From: Spirochaetales bacterium
GTDB lineage: Bacteria; Spirochaetota; Spirochaetia; UBA9216
Length of the DNA: 64,000 nucleotides
Direction: 5' to 3'
Assembly (NCBI GenBank): GCA_016839055.1
Contig: JAEKNX010000006.1
Span: forward strand, 245,000-308,999
Shown here: positions 7,007 to 15,657 of the stretch, in pieces
How the letters are laid out: each line of letters begins with the position of its first letter
Numbering within the stretch: the first letter of the stretch is position 1
The notes under the pieces: model-generated
Database searches by the model: none
What the model was told of the DNA's origin: nothing
What the model saw: only the letters and a program-made list of their open reading frames with translations
Program-made: the position numbers and the translations under genes

Positions 7007-8035
7007 ATGGAAAACCAAGTCTCTGATTTTAATAAACTGACTCCTGATCTGGTCATTGACGCAGTGGAGGCCGCTGTTGATATTGAACTAACAAATTATA
7101 CCCAGCCTATGCCGAGCTATATAAATAGGGTGTATGAGCTTAAGACAGAGGATGATAATTTTTATATTGCGAAATTCTACCGTCCCGGTAGATGGAGCCA
7201 CGCGGCACTCCTCGAAGAACACCGTTTTGTCCTTGATTGTGATGACGATGATATTCCCGTCGCGGCTCCGCTGCGGCTAACAGGACTCTCCGGCGGCGAT
7301 GACGCTCCGACACTAGGTTCTGTTGAGGGGATTCCGTTTGCTGTTTTTCCAAGGAAAGGCGGCCGTCTATGGGAAGCCGAAAATTTCGACTATTGGATGA
7401 GAATCGGACGGCTGCTCGGACGGCTGCATAATACAGGAGCCGCCAGGGCCTCTCGCCACAGGATAAGGCTTTCGGCCGGTCAGAGTTTTCTCTCCGATAT
7501 AGAGACGTTGATGTCTTCCGACTGGATACACCCGGACCTGAAAGAAGAAGTCAGGCTTAACATCAAACGGCTCGAGACCCTTGTCTGCTCTTTATTCGAA
7601 GAGTATGGTGGAAATGAAAGTGACTATATAAGGGTTCACGGAGATTTTCATTCAGGAAACATCCTTGACCGGCCGGGTGAAGGCCTCTATCTGATGGACT
7701 TTGACGATATGGCAGTCTCTCTTCCTGTGCAGGATCTCTGGCTGCTGCTGCCGGACTACGCTCCCGAATCAGGTGCTGAGGCGGCGGCAATCATTGAAGG
7801 CTATCGCGAGTTTCGGCAATTCAAAACCGAGACAATGATGCTGATGGAGCCCCTTCGGGCGATGCGAATGATATATTTTCTCTGTTGGTGCGGAAAACAG
7901 AGAAATGATTTCAGGTTTCAGCATAGTTTCCCCGACTGGGGTGGAAAGGCATTCTGGCAGAGAGAGAGTCAGGATCTTTCAAATCAGCATGATCAGATTA
8001 CCCGGGCTATAGAGGAGCAGACTCTCATTCCATAG
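7007..8035 (+). CDS. srkA: SrkA/YihE-like Ser/Thr protein kinase
   Basis: A 342-aa protein of the APH/choline-kinase fold. YRPGRWS near residue 60 is characteristic of the SrkA (YihE/RdoA) group. The catalytic loop HGDFHSGNIL and the metal-binding MDFDDM are intact. In E. coli SrkA phosphorylates Ser/Thr in proteins and counters stress-induced cell death; the same role here is inferred from family only. The gene stands alone between a divergent operon and a convergent gene. It has no ribosome site but a promoter whose -10 lies 6 nt before the ATG, so the transcript is probably leaderless. Other phosphotransferases (homoserine or aminoglycoside kinases) share the fold but lack the YRPGRWS element. 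Confidence 0.8.
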   Translation: MENQVSDFNKLTPDLVIDAVEAAVDIELTNYTQPMPSYINRVYELKTEDDNFYIAKFYRPGRWSHAALLEEHRFVLDCDDDDIPVAAPLRLTGLSGGDDAPTLGSVEGIPFAVFPRKGGRLWEAENFDYWMRIGRLLGRLHNTGAARASRHRIRLSAGQSFLSDIETLMSSDWIHPDLKEEVRLNIKRLETLVCSLFEEYGGNESDYIRVHGDFHSGNILDRPGEGLYLMDFDDMAVSLPVQDLWLLLPDYAPESGAEAAAIIEGYREFRQFKTETMMLMEPLRAMRMIYFLCWCGKQRNDFRFQHSFPDWGGKAFWQRESQDLSNQHDQITRAIEEQTLIP

Positions 8036-8059
8036 CCATTGGATTCACCCATCTTGAGA

Positions 8060-8092
8060 GGCGGCGCCCTCTCTCCTTTTAGAGGCGCCGCC
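8060..8092. terminator. GC-rich hairpin between convergent genes
   Basis: GGCGGCGCC pairs with GGCGCCGCC, and the stem extends by CTCT/AGAG with one bulged C. It lies between the 3' ends of the srkA-like and NYN genes and could serve both directions. No strong T tract follows on either strand, so efficiency is uncertain. Confidence 0.5.
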
Positions 8093-8112
8093 GCTACTAT
8101 TGCCGAGACCGG

Positions 8113-9147
8113 CTATTTCGTGAAGTGTTCATTTCCTTCGTCGGTAATCTCAACGTACCAGAACTTTCCCTGACTTTCGCTTTTTACCAGTCCCCGTTTC
8201 TCGGCATCCTTTACCAGCTTCTTCATCTGCGAGTAGCCTGATTTTTTAATGTCGCTGCCTTCCTCAAGCATACGGTTATTAACTGAAGAGAAGGGGACTA
8301 GCTGTTTGCCGGTTTTGTCGGCGCAGTCTCTTATGGCTTTGAGCATGTTGTACATGATCTGCGGCAGCCTTGCCATATGCCCGCTGGGTTCTTTGTTGTC
8401 TATGTTCGCCAGGCTGATTATCTGATCATTCGCGGTATGTTCGAGTTCAATAGCACCCTGCTTTTCGGCAAAAAGGATGAAATTCTTCCAGCTCCTGAAG
8501 CCCAGACGGTTTTCATCGAAGGTGTCGTTCAGCAGCTTCATTCTGACCTTTACCGCACCGAGGGTCGTGACCTTCTTGCGTCTGTTCATGACAGTTATTG
8601 CTTCCTTGAGCAGGACAAGTGCCTCGGGAAGACTTATAGCATGTTTGGCTTCCTGGTTATTGTTTTCATCAGTCCCATGATCGTCCTCTTCCTCGGTGTC
8701 AGGAATCAGGTCTCTGAAGTCTTTATACTCATCGGCAAGCAGGAGCAGATCCTCACTTGCGCTCTGTGAGTCACAGATGATTATTGTTTCAATGCCGTGC
8801 TTTCTAAGACTTTGAAGCAGCGGCCTGAAATCGGCGTCTCCGGTTACAAGGATCATCTTCCTGATGTGAGGGTACTGATAAATAAGTTCTACAGCATGTG
8901 TGGTTAGTGCCATATCAGCGCTGTTTTTCTGTTTTTTATTATATGGCACATGTACCATTTCAAATGAGTGTTCGGCCAGAGATTCAGAGGTTTTCCTGAT
9001 TGAGCCTCTTGCCCAGTCTCCGTAAGCGGTCGCAACCGAAACCTTACCGAGTTCACTTGCATATTCCATAAGACCGTTTACAAACAGTGAATCTGATCTC
9101 GGTGTAACATTCTCTATATCCCAAAGTATCGCAATTGATTCTTTCAT
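8113..9147 (-). CDS. NYN-domain (LabA/DUF88-like) protein with LOTUS-type C-terminus
   Basis: A 344-aa protein. The N-terminal NYN (PIN-like) domain has acidic residues expected at a nuclease site: LWDIENV, KNSADMAL and VTGDADF (residues 1 to about 160). After an acidic linker comes an OST-HTH/LOTUS-like segment (residues about 185-265, with FRSWKNFILFAEKQGAIEL), then a second winged-helix-like segment to the end. The LOTUS fold binds RNA, so a role in RNA cleavage or RNA silencing is likely, but the substrate is unknown. The ATG at 9147 follows GAAAGGAA and is preferred over 9180. The gene is divergent from stnABC; a TATAAT on its strand (9184-9179) is the probable -10. Confidence 0.75.
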   Translation of the reverse strand: MKESIAILWDIENVTPRSDSLFVNGLMEYASELGKVSVATAYGDWARGSIRKTSESLAEHSFEMVHVPYNKKQKNSADMALTTHAVELIYQYPHIRKMILVTGDADFRPLLQSLRKHGIETIIICDSQSASEDLLLLADEYKDFRDLIPDTEEEDDHGTDENNNQEAKHAISLPEALVLLKEAITVMNRRKKVTTLGAVKVRMKLLNDTFDENRLGFRSWKNFILFAEKQGAIELEHTANDQIISLANIDNKEPSGHMARLPQIMYNMLKAIRDCADKTGKQLVPFSSVNNRMLEEGSDIKKSGYSQMKKLVKDAEKRGLVKSESQGKFWYVEITDEGNEHFTK

Positions 9148-9260
9148 TACATTCCTTTCGTTTTGTTTTTGTCTCTCCATTATAGAACATATAATTATTT
9201 TTTTGTATACTAAAATTATACGGTATTAAATTCAGCACAAATCTATTAGAAGGAGATTAT

Positions 9261-9746
9261 ATGTCTTGTATTGATTGCGGTGACGCTGTCATGAAAGAAG
9301 CAAGGGAAATCGTTGAGAAGATAGGTTCAGAACCTGAAAAGGTGATTCCCCTTCTCCAGGAAATCCAGAACCGGCATGGTTATCTATCACAGGATCTTGT
9401 AGAGGCGGTTGCGGAGGTTGTGGAAATTCCTGTTTCTCGCTTATACGGTGTAGCTACTTTTTATTCCCAGTTCAGATTCACTCCTATGGGAAAAAATCTT
9501 GTTAAGATATGTAAGGGAACTGCCTGCCATGTTGGGGGAGCCGAGAAGGTTTACTCAATTATTACAGAGGAACTCGGAGTTGGTGAAGGCGGGACAACCG
9601 CGGACGGTCTCTTTACTGTTGAGGCGGTAGCCTGCCTGGGATGTTGTTCTCTGGCGCCGGTTGTAATGATAAATGATAATATCTACGGAAAAATATCCCC
9701 GGCAAAAATGGGTAAAATACTGAAGGAATATGCGGATGGAAAATAG
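9261..9746 (+). CDS. stnA: transhydrogenase subunit StnA-like (NuoE/HydC family)
   Basis: A 161-aa thioredoxin-like [2Fe-2S] protein. The cluster ligands are in CKGTACHVGGA and ACLGCCSLAP, as in NuoE, HydC and HndA. GAAGGAG precedes the ATG. In Stn- and HydABC-type complexes this subunit joins the NuoF-like subunit to form the bifurcating core. It overlaps the start of the next gene by 11 bp, which suggests translational coupling. The StnA name depends on the operon: the third gene is a NuoG/GltD-type protein rather than a hydrogenase. Confidence 0.85.
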   Translation: MSCIDCGDAVMKEAREIVEKIGSEPEKVIPLLQEIQNRHGYLSQDLVEAVAEVVEIPVSRLYGVATFYSQFRFTPMGKNLVKICKGTACHVGGAEKVYSIITEELGVGEGGTTADGLFTVEAVACLGCCSLAPVVMINDNIYGKISPAKMGKILKEYADGK

Positions 9747-11493
9747 CGGCAGGATAATTGTTGGCATGGGATCCTGCGGAATTGCCGCGGGTGCGAAGGC
9801 TGTGTACCAGCAGCTTGAAAAGGCTGATTTAGGTATCCCTCTTGGTCTCACCTCCTGCGTAGGAATGTGTTTTGCAGAGCCTATTGTAGAGGTTGAGTCT
9901 CTTTCAGGCAGAATCATGTACGGGAATGTGGATGCGGCCTTTGCCGATAAACTGATTGAAAGTTTGAAAACCGGTACAGAAAATCTTCCCGCTGAAAACA
10001 GAATCAAGGAAAGCTCTGACGGGAAAAAATATCTCGACAGACAGGTGAAAATCGCACTCAAAAATTGCGGGGTAATCGATCCGGAGAATATTGATGAATA
10101 CATTGCCGCAGGCGGGTATGACGCGATAAAAAAATGCATAGAGAGTATGAAGCCTGATGAGGTAATTGAAACGGTTAAAGAGTCGGGTCTCCGGGGCCGC
10201 GGCGGAGCCGGGTTTACTACCGGAATAAAATGGTCTTTTCTTGCGGGAGCGAAGGGGGACCCTAAATACCTGGTCTGCAATGCTGATGAGGGTGATCCGG
10301 GCGCGTTCATGGACAGGGCCGTTCTCGAGGGCGACCCGCATTCAGTAATCGAGGGAATGCTGGTAGCCGCCTACTCAACCGGTGCGTCCCTCGGATATGT
10401 TTACTGTCGTGCCGAGTATCCTCTTGCAATCAAGCGGCTTATAAAGGCTATAGCCGATGCCGAAGAGCGGAACCTTATGGGTGATAACATCCTTGGAACG
10501 GAATTTTCTTTCCATCTCAAGGTTAAGGAAGGAGCCGGAGCCTTTGTCTGCGGTGAAGAGACCGCCCTCATGGCGTCAATCGAAGGCCGTCGGGGCATGC
10601 CCGCTCTCCGGCCTCCATTTCCGGCTGAAGCAGGAATTAAGGGCAAACCGACGAATATCAACAATGTTGAAACCTATGCGAATGTTCCTTTTATAATACG
10701 GGAAGGGCCTTCGTCTTTTAACAAATACTCATACGGCAGCAGTGTAGGAACCAAGGTTTTTGCCCTGGCCGGGAAAATAAAGAGAGTAGGCCTTGTCGAG
10801 GTTCCTATGGGAATCTCTATTAGAGAAATTATCGAGGAGATAGGCGGCGGAAGCGCTACCGGAAATCCGATAAAGGCTGTTCAGCTTGGCGGCCCAGCCG
10901 GCGGATGTATTCCCGAGAGCCTCTTTGACACCCCCATTGACTATGATTCAATTAACGCCACGGGCGCAATAATGGGTTCCGGCGGAATGGTTGTAATGGA
11001 TGACCAGACCTGTATGGTTGATGTTGCCCGGTACTTCCTGAACTTTACCCAAAAGGAAAGCTGTGGTAAGTGTACATTCTGTAGAATTGGAACGAAACGA
11101 ATGCTTGAAATTCTGACAAGGATTACCGACGGAAAGGGTGTTGAAAATGACATCAGCCTGCTCGAAGAGCTAGCCGGTCATATTAAAAAAACTTCGCTCT
11201 GCGGTCTAGGTCAGCTTGCTCCGAACCCGGTTCTCACCACCCTCAAATATTTCAGGGATGAGTATGAGGCTCATATTGTCGATAAGAAATGTCCGGCCGG
11301 AGTCTGCAAACCGCTTATCACCTTCACTGTTAATCCGGAAAACTGTGTAGGCTGTACCGCCTGCGCGAAGGCCTGCCCTACGAAGTGTATCAGCGGCGAA
11401 AGAAAAGAGGTTCATTTTATTGATCCTGAGAAATGCGTTAAATGCGGAATCTGTCGCGATACCTGTAAATTTGACGCAATTGATGTTGAGTAG
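9736..11493 (+). CDS. stnB: transhydrogenase subunit StnB-like (NuoF/HydB family, bifurcating flavin site)
   Basis: A 585-aa protein. An N-terminal thioredoxin-like [2Fe-2S] domain (MGSCGIAAGA and SCVGMC) is followed by the NuoF core with the FMN/NADH site (GRGGAGFTTGIKW, ADEGDPGAFMDR) and a [4Fe-4S] motif ESCGKCTFCRIG. A 2x[4Fe-4S] ferredoxin tail ends it (CVGCTACAKACP, CVKCGICRDTC). ATG 9736 is 8 nt from AAGGA; ATG 9730 is too close to it. This arrangement matches HydB/StnB, where NADH is oxidised and electrons are split by flavin-based bifurcation. It is the middle gene of the stnABC operon; the next gene starts 10 bp after it. Confidence 0.88.
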   Translation: MENSGRIIVGMGSCGIAAGAKAVYQQLEKADLGIPLGLTSCVGMCFAEPIVEVESLSGRIMYGNVDAAFADKLIESLKTGTENLPAENRIKESSDGKKYLDRQVKIALKNCGVIDPENIDEYIAAGGYDAIKKCIESMKPDEVIETVKESGLRGRGGAGFTTGIKWSFLAGAKGDPKYLVCNADEGDPGAFMDRAVLEGDPHSVIEGMLVAAYSTGASLGYVYCRAEYPLAIKRLIKAIADAEERNLMGDNILGTEFSFHLKVKEGAGAFVCGEETALMASIEGRRGMPALRPPFPAEAGIKGKPTNINNVETYANVPFIIREGPSSFNKYSYGSSVGTKVFALAGKIKRVGLVEVPMGISIREIIEEIGGGSATGNPIKAVQLGGPAGGCIPESLFDTPIDYDSINATGAIMGSGGMVVMDDQTCMVDVARYFLNFTQKESCGKCTFCRIGTKRMLEILTRITDGKGVENDISLLEELAGHIKKTSLCGLGQLAPNPVLTTLKYFRDEYEAHIVDKKCPAGVCKPLITFTVNPENCVGCTACAKACPTKCISGERKEVHFIDPEKCVKCGICRDTCKFDAIDVE

Positions 11494-11503
11494 AGGAAAA
11501 AAC

Positions 11504-13567
11504 ATGTCTGATGTTACAGTAAAAATAAATGATGTTGAGGTGCGGATAGAAACCGGAGCAACCATTCTTGATGCCGCGCGAAAAGCCGGATTTGATATTC
11601 CGACCTTCTGTCACTCCGAGACTCTTGTGCCCTTTACAAGCTGTTTTATGTGCGCTGTGAAGGTTGAAGGCGGACGTGGGAATCTTGTTCCCTCCTGTGC
11701 CACCAAGGTGCGGGACGGCATGGCCGTCACGGTTGAATCCGAAGAAATTGACGCGGCAAGAAGAATGTGTCTGAATCTTCTTCTGTCTGACCACTGCGGT
11801 GACTGCCTTCCTCCATGTGAGGACGCATGTCCCGCATCTATTGATATTAAAGGATTCATGGGGCTCGTAGCCGAAGGCCGTGAGCTTGAAGCAGCAAAAC
11901 TCATCAGAGAAAAAGCGCCCATAGGAGGAATTCTCGGACGAATATGTCCGCGCCCCTGTGAGGACAGCTGCCGCCGAAGCCGGGTAGAGGACTCGATGTC
12001 CATCTGTTATATGAAGCGGTATATCTCCGATTATGAGATGAAGGAGCTCGGGCGCAGGGATTTTCCTGAAGCAGCGCCCTCGAGTGGAAAGAAAATTGCA
12101 GTAATCGGTGCCGGGCCTGCCGGAATGTCGGCCGCCTATTTTCTCAGGCTGAAAGGGCATGAGGTAACCGTCTTCGAGGCTCATAAGAAATCCGGCGGAA
12201 TGCTCCGCTACGGAATTCCCTATTACCGCCTTCCGGATGAAATCCTTTGCGACGAGCTGGGAGCTATTGAGGAGTTGGGAGTAAAGGTCAGGTATGAAAC
12301 CTTAGTCGGCAGAGACGTTTCTGTTAAAGAACTTGAGAAGGATTATGATTCACTCCTTCTTGCAATAGGCGCCCAGGGAGCCTCCTCCATCAGGGTTCCC
12401 GGCGAAGATCTCGACGGGGTTTACTCTGGAATTGACTACCTCGGCAAACTCGCCGATGGAGATGAGCCGGAAATAGGCAACAGGGTAGTCGTAATCGGAG
12501 GCGGAAATACCGCAATCGACGTTGCGCGCTCGGCGGTGAGAAAGGGAGCTGAGGTTACTATTCTTTACCGAAGGACCCGGGCCGAGATGCCGGCGAGTGA
12601 CTTTGAGATTGATGAAGCCCTCCACGAGGGAGTCAAGATTGAATACCTCGCGGCGCCGACCGCCATAGAGAAGGACGGGGAAGGTCTTTCTGTCCAGTGC
12701 ATCAGGATGGAACTCGGTGAAGCCGACGCAAGCGGCCGCCGTAGACCCGTTCCCGTTAAAGGTTCGGAGCACAGAATAGGCGCAAGCTCCGTCATCGGTG
12801 CGATCGGACAGAAGGTTGTGCCCGATTCGGTAACGCAGCTGGGAGTGGAGCTTACCAGGTGGGGCTCGATTCTCACCGACGAGAGAACATATATGACCGG
12901 CCGACCTGGAGTCTTCGCCTGCGGAGACTGTCAGACCGGCGCCGATATTGCCGTTAGAGCTGCAGGCGCGGGCCGGAAGGCCGCGTATTCGATTGATCAG
13001 TATCTCGAAGGCGAAGAGGTTACCGGAGAACCCGTTCTTTTTAACTCAAAAATGGGGGAACTCAATGGTGTCAGCGAAAAACTCTTTGAAGGCGTTGCAG
13101 CCCGGGACAAGGTTGAGATGCCGCTAATTGGTGACCAGCGGCGAGTGACAACCTTCGATGAAATCGAGACAGGTTTCACCACTCAGGCGGCGCGGAAAGA
13201 GGCTGAACGCTGTCTTAAGTGCGGCTGTGATGCTGCCGATGACTGCAAGCTTCGTGATTACTCTACCCGCTACGGGGCCGATCAGGAGTATTTTCAGGGC
13301 GAACGCCGTGAATATGATATCGATAAAACCCATGAACTTGTCAAAATGGAGTTTAATAAGTGTATCAACTGCGGAAACTGTGTCCGGGCATGTGCCGAAG
13401 TTAAGGGGCTCGATGTTTTCTCCTATGTTGACCGGGGATTTGTAACCAGGATGAGGGCGCCTTTCGGCAAGTCGCTGGTGGACACCTCCTGTGACGGCTG
13501 CGGCGAATGCGTCAAGGTTTGTCCAACTGCAGCTGTAATGATGAAAAAAGAACCTCAGCCTGTCTGA
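11504..13567 (+). CDS. stnC: transhydrogenase subunit StnC-like (NuoG N-terminus plus GltD/NfnB-like NADPH module)
   Basis: A 687-aa protein. Residues 1 to about 95 form a NuoG-type [2Fe-2S] ferredoxin (CHSETLVPFTSCFMC, then Cys in LVPSC), followed by the NuoG-like HCGDCLPPCEDAC cluster motif. The middle is a GltD-like flavoprotein with FAD motif GAGPAGMSAAY, NADPH motif GGGNTAIDVARSA and CGDCQTGADIA. The C-terminus carries Cys-rich and 2x[4Fe-4S] motifs (CLKCGCD, CINCGNCVRAC, CDGCGECVKVCP). ATG 11504 follows GAGGA and is preferred over 11420, which lies inside stnB. With StnAB-like partners this should couple NADH, NADPH and ferredoxin pools. Glutamate synthase function is unlikely: no GltB is nearby. 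Confidence 0.85.
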   Translation: MSDVTVKINDVEVRIETGATILDAARKAGFDIPTFCHSETLVPFTSCFMCAVKVEGGRGNLVPSCATKVRDGMAVTVESEEIDAARRMCLNLLLSDHCGDCLPPCEDACPASIDIKGFMGLVAEGRELEAAKLIREKAPIGGILGRICPRPCEDSCRRSRVEDSMSICYMKRYISDYEMKELGRRDFPEAAPSSGKKIAVIGAGPAGMSAAYFLRLKGHEVTVFEAHKKSGGMLRYGIPYYRLPDEILCDELGAIEELGVKVRYETLVGRDVSVKELEKDYDSLLLAIGAQGASSIRVPGEDLDGVYSGIDYLGKLADGDEPEIGNRVVVIGGGNTAIDVARSAVRKGAEVTILYRRTRAEMPASDFEIDEALHEGVKIEYLAAPTAIEKDGEGLSVQCIRMELGEADASGRRRPVPVKGSEHRIGASSVIGAIGQKVVPDSVTQLGVELTRWGSILTDERTYMTGRPGVFACGDCQTGADIAVRAAGAGRKAAYSIDQYLEGEEVTGEPVLFNSKMGELNGVSEKLFEGVAARDKVEMPLIGDQRRVTTFDEIETGFTTQAARKEAERCLKCGCDAADDCKLRDYSTRYGADQEYFQGERREYDIDKTHELVKMEFNKCINCGNCVRACAEVKGLDVFSYVDRGFVTRMRAPFGKSLVDTSCDGCGECVKVCPTAAVMMKKEPQPV

Positions 13568-13616
13568 GGTTTATGATTGTCCCCCTTTCGGGGAGCTGAT
13601 ATTTAAGGAGTGGTAA

Positions 13617-15587
13617 ATGAATTTAAATGGAATTAAGGCGTCTGCAACGAGCATAAGGGCTCTTTCAATGGACGCAGTACAGGCGGCCAACTCGGGTCAT
13701 CCGGGAATGCCGATGGGAAACGCGGAACTTGCGGCGGTCCTCTATGGTGAGGTAATGAAATATAATCCGGCTGATTCAAGCTGGGTAGACCGTGACAGAT
13801 TTGTTCTTTCGGCAGGTCATGGATCGATGCTTCTGTATTCAATCCTTCATCTTGCAGGATATAAAATATCTTTAAATGATCTTAAGAATTTCAGGCAGCT
13901 CGGCTCAAAGACTCCCGGGCATCCCGAATATAAATTTACCGACGGTGTTGATACGACTACCGGGCCTCTAGGCGCCGGTATTAGTAATGCTGTGGGTATG
14001 GCTGTTGCCGAGACAATTCTCGCAGATAAATTCAATACAGCCGAAAATAAGATAGTAGATCATTATACCTATGCACTCTGCGGCGACGGCTGCATGATGG
14101 AAGGTGTAGCCTCTGAGGCGGCTTCTTTTGCCGGTCATCAGGGCCTTGGTAAACTGGTTCTTTTCTATGATTCAAATAGAATTACAATTGAGGGTAAAAC
14201 AGATATTGCCTTCTCTGAAGATGTTGCAAAAAGATATGAGGCCTACGGTTGGCAGGTGCTTAATGGGAACGCCTTCGAGCCTGCTCAGATTCTTGAGCTT
14301 GTAGAAAAGGCAAAAGCTGACGAGCTCAGACCATCCCTGATTATTCTCGAGGGAACTATCGGCAAGGGCGCCGCGACACTCGAAGGAAGTCACGAAACCC
14401 ACGGTGCTCCTCTAGGTGCTGAGGAGATAAAGGCGACAAGGGCAAAGCTCGGAATTCCCGTGGATCAGGATTTTTATGTTGCTCCCGAAGCCCGAGAATA
14501 TTTTAAAACTGTTCAGCAGCGCTGCGAGGCGGGTGCAGAACAGTGGAGTAAAAATTTCGACGCATGGGCCGCGGCAAACACCGGACTCAAGGCTGAATGG
14601 GACAACTGGTTTGCCGCTGATCTTTCCGTTTCCAATGCCGCCATGCCTGAGTATAAAATCGGTGACAGCATAGCTACCCGCTCGGCCGGAGAGAAGGCTA
14701 TTAACGCTGTTGCTGCTGCGGTTCCCAATTTCTACGGCGGCTCTGCAGACCTCGGCCCATCAAACAAGACCGTACTCAAAGGCTTAGGTGATTATTCAAT
14801 CGAAAACAGAAGCGGAAGGAATTTTCATTTCGGAATCCGTGAGCACGGAATGGGAGGAATAGTAAACGGTATGGTTCTCCACGGCGGTCTCAGGGCTTAC
14901 GGCGCTACCTTCCTGGTCTTTGCCGACTATATGAGACCTCCATTAAGACTATCGGCTCTGATGGGAATACCTTCGGTCTTTGTTTTTACCCACGATTCAA
15001 TCTTTGTCGGGGAAGACGGTCCCACTCACCAGCCGATAGAGCATCTGGCCTCTCTCCGGATAATTCCGAATCTTCAAGTGCTGAGACCTGCGGACGGTGA
15101 AGAGACGAATGTCGCCTGGCAGATGGCCATTGAGGCCACAAACAAACCTACGGTTATTGCTCTTTCAAGACAGAATCTGACAGTATTTCCGAAGGCTGAT
15201 TCAAACTGGAAGACGAATATGAGAAAGGGTGCCTATATAGTTAAGGACTGCGCCGGCACGCCTGATTTGGTGATAGCCGCAACTGGTTCTGAGGTAAATC
15301 TTGCGCTCGATGCGGCCGAAGGCTCAACAAAGAAGATAAGAATTGTATCAATAACTGAGCTGAACCTCTTCATGAATCAAGACAAGTCGTTCAGAGAGAG
15401 TGTTATTCCCCTAGGCGTCAGGGTTGTTACAGCCGAAGCCGGAGTGTCATACGGCTGGGAAAAACTGGCTACATCCACCGAGGATGTTTTCTGTATTGAA
15501 CGCTTCGGAGAATCAGGCCCCCCATCCAAAGTTGCCGAGCATCTTGGTTTTACCGCAAGCGATCTTAAGACTGTAATTGAAAGATAG
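13617..15587 (+). CDS. tkt: transketolase
   Basis: A 656-aa, full-length thiamine-diphosphate enzyme that transfers two-carbon ketol units between sugar phosphates in the non-oxidative pentose phosphate pathway. Seen: ANSGHPGMPMG, AGHGSMLLYS, the ThDP motif region CGDGCMMEG, and the pyrimidine-domain signature FREHG-like FGIREHGMGGI, then THDSIFVGEDGPTHQPIE. AAGGAG lies 6 nt before the ATG. It follows stnC by about 50 bp and ends at a strong terminator. It may be co-transcribed with stnABC, since only small hairpins without a T tract lie between them; the link would be NADPH supply, but this is inference. Confidence 0.95.
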   Translation: MNLNGIKASATSIRALSMDAVQAANSGHPGMPMGNAELAAVLYGEVMKYNPADSSWVDRDRFVLSAGHGSMLLYSILHLAGYKISLNDLKNFRQLGSKTPGHPEYKFTDGVDTTTGPLGAGISNAVGMAVAETILADKFNTAENKIVDHYTYALCGDGCMMEGVASEAASFAGHQGLGKLVLFYDSNRITIEGKTDIAFSEDVAKRYEAYGWQVLNGNAFEPAQILELVEKAKADELRPSLIILEGTIGKGAATLEGSHETHGAPLGAEEIKATRAKLGIPVDQDFYVAPEAREYFKTVQQRCEAGAEQWSKNFDAWAAANTGLKAEWDNWFAADLSVSNAAMPEYKIGDSIATRSAGEKAINAVAAAVPNFYGGSADLGPSNKTVLKGLGDYSIENRSGRNFHFGIREHGMGGIVNGMVLHGGLRAYGATFLVFADYMRPPLRLSALMGIPSVFVFTHDSIFVGEDGPTHQPIEHLASLRIIPNLQVLRPADGEETNVAWQMAIEATNKPTVIALSRQNLTVFPKADSNWKTNMRKGAYIVKDCAGTPDLVIAATGSEVNLALDAAEGSTKKIRIVSITELNLFMNQDKSFRESVIPLGVRVVTAEAGVSYGWEKLATSTEDVFCIERFGESGPPSKVAEHLGFTASDLKTVIER

Positions 15588-15620
15588 TTAAAGACGGGGC
15601 GGCTGCCCCTATATAGCGAA

Positions 15621-15654
15621 GGCTGCCGGTTTATGGAATCGGCAGCCTTTTTTT
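15621..15654 (+). terminator. rho-independent terminator after tkt
   Basis: GGCTGCCG / CGGCAGCC, a perfect 8-bp stem with an 11-nt loop, followed by seven T. Confidence 0.9.
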
Positions 15655-15657
15655 GAT

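Noticed and set aside
9555..10310. Long open frame on the reverse strand opposite stnB (251 codons)
   Set aside because: It lies wholly within the well-supported NuoE/NuoF-like genes, has no domain, and is a by-product of codon bias. The same holds for 11438-12184, 18354-19070 and 40858-41505.
11504..13567. Glutamate synthase small subunit
   Set aside because: The GltD-like module is flanked by NuoG-type and ferredoxin clusters and there is no GltB gene.
13555..13610. Terminator between stnC and tkt
   Set aside because: Small hairpins (CCTCA/TGAGG and CCCC/GGGG) exist, but the first lies at the end of the coding region and neither has a T tract.
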